From positions 620,001 through 684,000 of the forward strand of contig NZ_FLKH01000011.1 in the NCBI RefSeq assembly GCF_900086715.1: a stretch of DNA of 64,000 nt, in the 5' to 3' direction. This DNA comes from Gracilibacillus timonensis (lineage in GTDB: Bacteria; Bacillota; Bacilli; Bacillales; Amphibacillaceae). Of the stretch, positions 61,993 to 64,000 are shown in pieces. The notes under the pieces are model-generated. The model was not told the DNA's origin and did not search any database. It was given only the letters and a program-made list of their open reading frames with translations. The translations under genes and the position numbers were made by a program. Every line of letters begins with the position of its first letter. Positions within the stretch are counted from its first letter, which is position 1.

Positions 61993-63822
61993 TTACAGGA
62001 AATTCTTATCCGCAAATTCTTTAAGTTCTATTACATATTGAGAAGCACCATAACGCCTCACATTATCATAATAATCAAAGTACCATCCTGAACACAACAG
62101 ATGAACCTCATCTTTTGCTCTTGTTAGTCCTACATAAAAAAGCCTTCTGAATTCAGCTTCTTTCTCAATACTAACATTTAGCCAAGGTATCCTACCTTGT
62201 TCTAAACCAAGCATAATAACATACTTAAACTCTAATCCTTTAGAACTGTGCAATGTATATAAATTCAAGTGAGTTTTAGATCCCAATTGTCGAGATAAAG
62301 ATGATACTTTAAAATCTTTTAGTTGCCCTTTTTTTGCAGACTCAATTAATTTATTATATTCTTTTATTATTTCTGGTACTTCTATAAAACAATCTAATAA
62401 TTCATAAATAATATTATCATTAAAATCCTTAAGCCAGTCACTTAATTTTAAGTCGATATCTCTATTCCGAAATAAAAAATTAAATAAGTTTAATTTTTTA
62501 CTTTCTAGTTTTGCCTTTGAAATATTTGTTTTTGATAAAAACGAACTGAAAATACGCTGAATATCAGAAAATCTTGGGTTACCCTTCAACCATCCTCCGG
62601 AGCACCACATTGCACATTTTTCTATCCATACGGTTAATTGGTTTTTATTATACGGTGCATTTCCATCCACTCTAACATATTGGAAACCTTCTAGTGCCAC
62701 TTTATCAGCTATTTTGTTTCCATCATTTTTATCAATATACAATATTCCGATATCCCCAAGCGTATTGGAGGAATCTAAAGTAAGAATTTTAGGAATCAGA
62801 TTTGTACAGATGTAATCACATTGTGCATCGATCCCTTCCTTAATGCCATAAAAATTAATATTTCCACTTTCTTCTCTGGTTGAGAAAAATTCTCTTTCCT
62901 CCAATAATGTAGCAATCGAAGCTTTAACAATATTTCCTTTTGATCTGTAATTTTTTTTAAGTCTTATTTTTAGAACATTTGATTGATGAGCAAGATCATT
63001 TAATAAACTAGGGTTGGCTCCTGTAAATCCATATATTGATTGATCCGGATCTCCAACTGCTAGAAGACGAGTTTCATTTTCTATACAAAGCACTCTTATT
63101 ATTTCATCTAACGGTACACCTAAATCTTGGTACTCGTCAACTGCGATAACGGGAAACTTAGCTTGTAACAATTTTTGAATCCAGTGATTTTCTTCAATCA
63201 TCCATAATCCATTTAAAACCATATCGTCATAATCTATTAACCCTTTGCTCCTTAATAAATTTTCATAGTTAATAATCCATGCTGCTATTTCGCTATCATT
63301 GTTTTCCCATTCAAAAGAATTTCTCTTTGTAAATGTTCTTCTATAAACATCAAATGCTTGTAATAATTCATTCGTATACCGTTCGTTCATTCCAAATATT
63401 AAGCGAAAAGCTTGAAGTTTAGATTCCGATATTTCTCTAGAAGTGGCTACCTTAATTTGCTCAGGTAAATTTGTCTTTACTAAATGTTTATATGGTTTAA
63501 TTACATGATTTAAACAAAAAGAATGAACAGTATCGACAAAAATTGAAGATGATTCAAGAACTCCTAATTTATACAGCTTCTCTTGTAGTTCTTTCGCACC
63601 CTGTTTATTATAAGTTAAACACGCAATCCCTTGAGGTGGTTCTATATCTTCATTCCAAATTCTAGCTAATTTTAATGTAAGAACTTTAGACTTTCCGCTA
63701 CCTGGACCTGCGAGTACGACACAATTCCCTGTAGAATTATAAACCTTTAGTTGCTCTTTGTTATTTGCTAAATCTTTGGAGACTTCTCTATACAGTGTCT
63801 TATCAAATTCTACTGACGACAT
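61993..63822 (-). CDS. UvrD/Rep-type superfamily 1 helicase (Gabija GajB-like)
   Basis: A 609-residue SF1A helicase. Motif I VLAGPGSGKSKVLTLKLARI (residues 34-53), motif Ia ACLTYNKQGAKELQEKL, motif II VIAVDEYQDLG, motif III LAVGDPDQSIYGFTGA, motif V LYTLHSSKGLEFKYVIMLGL, and motif VI EAEFRRLFYVGLTRAKDEVH. It overlaps by 20 bases the 3' end of an OLD-family nuclease gene upstream, the arrangement of Gabija GajA-GajB and of class 2 OLD nucleases with a partner helicase. It is longer than the Bacillus cereus GajB (about 490 residues). A role in anti-phage defence, by DNA unwinding with or for the nuclease, is inferred from this pairing. Confidence 0.85.
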   Translation of the reverse strand: MSSVEFDKTLYREVSKDLANNKEQLKVYNSTGNCVVLAGPGSGKSKVLTLKLARIWNEDIEPPQGIACLTYNKQGAKELQEKLYKLGVLESSSIFVDTVHSFCLNHVIKPYKHLVKTNLPEQIKVATSREISESKLQAFRLIFGMNERYTNELLQAFDVYRRTFTKRNSFEWENNDSEIAAWIINYENLLRSKGLIDYDDMVLNGLWMIEENHWIQKLLQAKFPVIAVDEYQDLGVPLDEIIRVLCIENETRLLAVGDPDQSIYGFTGANPSLLNDLAHQSNVLKIRLKKNYRSKGNIVKASIATLLEEREFFSTREESGNINFYGIKEGIDAQCDYICTNLIPKILTLDSSNTLGDIGILYIDKNDGNKIADKVALEGFQYVRVDGNAPYNKNQLTVWIEKCAMWCSGGWLKGNPRFSDIQRIFSSFLSKTNISKAKLESKKLNLFNFLFRNRDIDLKLSDWLKDFNDNIIYELLDCFIEVPEIIKEYNKLIESAKKGQLKDFKVSSLSRQLGSKTHLNLYTLHSSKGLEFKYVIMLGLEQGRIPWLNVSIEKEAEFRRLFYVGLTRAKDEVHLLCSGWYFDYYDNVRRYGASQYVIELKEFADKNFL

Positions 63823-64000
63823 AGTCTAAAGCCCCTTTCACATAATTAGGAACAACTGAAGAATCGGTAAGATTTGTTGCTAATCTTTGAGCAAACCTTC
63901 CTTTCCCTATATTTCCTATGTCAGCTAGATATATTTTTTCCTCTTCATCAATACTTTCAAATGATTTCCATGATTCAGCTCTAGTTTTTGCATTTTGATT
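63803..64000 (-). CDS. OLD-family ATP-dependent nuclease, C-terminal part
   Basis: The last 65 residues of a gene running in from the right edge: NQNAKTRAESWKSFESID..., then ADIGNIGKGRFAQRLATNL and VPNYVKGALDYVVSRI. The IGKGRFAQRLA segment near the end is typical of OLD-type nucleases with a Toprim domain (GajA among them). The stop lies 20 bases inside the helicase gene, so the two are coupled. The ATPase and Toprim active site are outside the window. Confidence 0.7.
   Translation of the reverse strand, partial: NQNAKTRAESWKSFESIDEEEKIYLADIGNIGKGRFAQRLATNLTDSSVVPNYVKGALDYVVSRI

Overview
The window is low-GC chromosomal DNA of a Firmicute of the Bacillaceae type. Evidence: wall teichoic acid genes (tagH, tagA, tagO, mnaA, a CDP-glycerol glycerophosphotransferase), two LytR-CpsA-Psr proteins, strong GGAGG ribosome sites, the DUF1659/DUF2922/YvrJ trio, and a Bacillus-style YesMN-like sugar sensing unit. 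A moderately halophilic genus is plausible from the acidic extracytoplasmic proteins, but that is inference. No rRNA, tRNA or CRISPR array was recognised.

Layout. (1) 1-10.4 kb is cell-wall polymer synthesis: the tail of tagH, galU copy 1, tagA, a GT2/glycerophosphotransferase fusion, then mnaA and two LCP ligases on the minus strand, and tagO. (2) 10.4-14.3 kb is small conserved Bacillaceae genes (DUF1659, DUF2922, YvrJ, DUF1540), an array of 51-bp tandem repeats, an XRE-TPR regulator, a tiny membrane protein and a nitroreductase. (3) 14.4-21.4 kb is a sugar uptake regulon: a membrane-anchored sugar sensor, histidine kinase, AraC-type response regulator, then a CUT1 ABC transporter without its ATPase whose binding protein resembles glucose/mannose binders. 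(4) 21.5-23.3 kb holds a coiled-coil surface protein and a dead PIN-type toxin-antitoxin pair. (5) 23.6-46.4 kb is a long Wzx/Wzy-type capsule or exopolysaccharide operon: Wzz, BY-kinase, PHP phosphatase, galU copy 2, a bacillosamine-type initiation set (4,6-dehydratase, aminotransferase, PglC-like transferase, acyltransferase), then a strongly AT-rich cargo of PIG-L deacetylase, DegT-like, FemAB-like, ATP-grasp, epimerase, two GT4 enzymes, Wzy, Wzx, an asparagine-synthase-like protein and a second ATP-grasp that is split by a fresh ISL3-family insertion. (6) 46.9-58.6 kb has two UDP-sugar dehydrogenases, a frameshifted uronate epimerase with a second decayed copy, an amino acid permease and a third ATP-grasp, scattered among remnants of IS21, IS1380, IS66 and IS3 elements. 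(7) 58.7-61.9 kb is an IS21 element broken by a complete IS66 element. (8) 62-64 kb, minus strand, is an OLD-family nuclease (only its C-terminus is in the window) overlapping a UvrD-type helicase, a Gabija-like anti-phage arrangement.

How it works together. UDP-glucose from GalU feeds teichoic acid glucosylation and, through the UDP-sugar dehydrogenases, uronic acids for the capsule. The lipid-linked capsule unit is probably started by the PglC-like transferase on an N-acetylated bacillosamine-type sugar, extended by the GT4 enzymes, flipped by Wzx, polymerised by Wzy under Wzz/BY-kinase/phosphatase control, and attached to the wall by the LCP proteins. The AT-rich cargo adds enzymes typical of amino-acid or amide decoration of sugars, which is the least explained part of the window.
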